From NCBI GenBank assembly GCA_007133745.1, contig SLMC01000164.1, positions 1 to 5,596 of the forward strand: 5,596 bases of DNA, in the 5' to 3' direction. The notes beneath the pieces were generated by a model. The model saw only the letters and a list, made by a program, of their open reading frames with translations. It ran no database searches and was not told the DNA's origin. Positions 4,804 through 5,596 of the stretch are shown here, piece after piece (position 1 is the stretch's first letter; every line of letters begins with the position of its first letter). This DNA comes from Kiritimatiellia bacterium (GTDB lineage Bacteria; Verrucomicrobiota; Kiritimatiellia; UBA8416; SLMC01). A program made the position numbers and the translations under genes.

Positions 4804-5596
4804 CGGCCCCGCGCGCGTTTCGGCGTGTTGGCGTACTGATGGGCGGCATATCCGCGGAGCGCGAGGTTTCGTTGCGGTCGGGCGCCGCCGTGGTTCAGGG
4901 GTTGACGGAAGCGGGCTACGAGGTCGTGCCCATCGATTTAAAGACGGCGACACTGGCGCTCCCGCCGGATATTGACGCGGTGTTCATCGCCTTGCATGGC
5001 GCGTTCGGGGAAGACGGTCAGGTTCAGGCTTTGCTGGACCGGGCCGGGATGCCCTACACGGGATCGGGCGCCGAGGCGAGTCGTCGGGCGTTCGACAAGG
5101 TGCGGGCCAAGCGGATTTTTGTCGAGGCTGGAATTCCCACTCCGGAATACGAGGTATTGCGTGCGGGCCAGTCCAGAACGCTAGGCTTGCCAGTCGTGGT
5201 CAAGCCGGCCAGTCAGGGGTCGAGTTTCGGTGTTCATCGTGTCTTCGAGGAGGCGCAATGGGAGCCGGCGCTGCGCGACGCGCTATCCTATTGGCCGGAA
5301 GCCGTTGTGGAACGCTATATTCCGGGTCGCGAGCTGACGGTTGGCATCGTGGGCGAGACGGCGCTGCCGATTGTCGAGATTGTGGCCGAGAACGATTGGT
5401 ACGACTATACGGCCAAATACACGAAAGGCCATACGATTTATCGGTCTCCGCAGGGCATGACCGAGGAAGCGGATCGGGCGTGCCGGCATTGGGGGCTGGA
5501 ATCGTTTCGGGCGTTGGGCTGTCGGGGATTCGCGCGTGCCGATTTGCGCATGGCGCCGGACGGCCAATTGTACGTGCTGGAAGTGAACACCATTCC
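4800..5596 (+). CDS. ddl: D-alanine--D-alanine ligase, Ddl (3' end cut by the window edge)
   Basis: Ddl is a cytoplasmic ATP-grasp enzyme that joins two D-alanines to make the dipeptide MurF adds to the peptidoglycan precursor. The visible 265 codons start at GTG 4800, whose GTGA overlaps the murCB stop. Motifs in order: VLMGGISAEREVSLRSG (12-28) with the N-terminal D-Ala-site Glu and Ser, HGAFGEDG (66-73), YTGSG (86-90), VVKPASQGSSFGV (133-145) with ATP-binding Lys135 and the glycine-rich loop, then the omega loop YDYTAKY (201-207), GFARADL, and EVNTIP (261-266) with the Mg2+ ligands Glu261 and Asn263. Tyr207 in the KY pair is the residue that is Phe in D-Ala-D-lactate ligases, so D-Ala-D-Ala specificity is expected. 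About 35-45 residues are missing at the C-terminus, judged from the family length near 300-310. It sits in the usual dcw order and is probably co-transcribed with murCB. Confidence 0.95.
   Translation, partial: MTAPRAFRRVGVLMGGISAEREVSLRSGAAVVQGLTEAGYEVVPIDLKTATLALPPDIDAVFIALHGAFGEDGQVQALLDRAGMPYTGSGAEASRRAFDKVRAKRIFVEAGIPTPEYEVLRAGQSRTLGLPVVVKPASQGSSFGVHRVFEEAQWEPALRDALSYWPEAVVERYIPGRELTVGIVGETALPIVEIVAENDWYDYTAKYTKGHTIYRSPQGMTEEADRACRHWGLESFRALGCRGFARADLRMAPDGQLYVLEVNTI

Overview
The window looks like a chromosomal piece of a GC-rich Gram-negative-type bacterium. It is centred on peptidoglycan precursor genes in division and cell wall (dcw) order, murC, murB, ddl. Three things hint at a member of the PVC group (Kiritimatiellota, Verrucomicrobiota or Lentisphaerota) or a similar lineage such as Hydrogenedentota: murC and murB are fused, one intergenic region carries several kinds of short tandem repeat with CACGGA-, CACGAA- and TACGGA-type cores, and there is a separate hairpin-pair repeat. 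This placement rests on memory of such genomes and is tentative.

Layout. Positions 1-1261 (minus strand) hold the first 420 codons of a secreted beta-rich protein of unknown function that runs off the left edge, with a good ribosome binding site and a plausible promoter. Positions 1262-2352 are a 1.1-kb divergent intergenic region. It holds a G9 tract, a block of at least four different short tandem repeats (about 1441-1722), a frameshifted minus-strand gene remnant (1724-2145) that had not been obvious because its reading frame changes several times, a candidate promoter for the murCB operon (2133-2161), two perfect adjacent hairpins (2264-2302) and two mini-ORFs leading directly into the next start codon. 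Positions 2353-4803 (plus strand) encode an intact 816-residue MurC-MurB fusion. Positions 4800-5596 encode D-alanine--D-alanine ligase, overlapping murCB by four bases (GTGA) and cut by the right edge.

Together the plus-strand genes carry out three cytoplasmic steps of peptidoglycan precursor synthesis: MurB reduces UDP-GlcNAc-enolpyruvate to UDP-MurNAc, MurC adds L-alanine to it, and Ddl makes the D-Ala-D-Ala dipeptide that MurF later adds. The fusion joins two consecutive steps, with the enzymes in the reverse of reaction order.

The most unusual signal is inside murCB. The DNA encoding the linker between the two enzymes (3782-3883) is almost wholly made of three perfect inverted repeats. 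The loops of the first and third are exactly complementary, and the block is bounded by a short GTCCCC/GGGGAC inverted repeat. This looks like a palindromic repeat element that settled in frame in an inter-domain linker.
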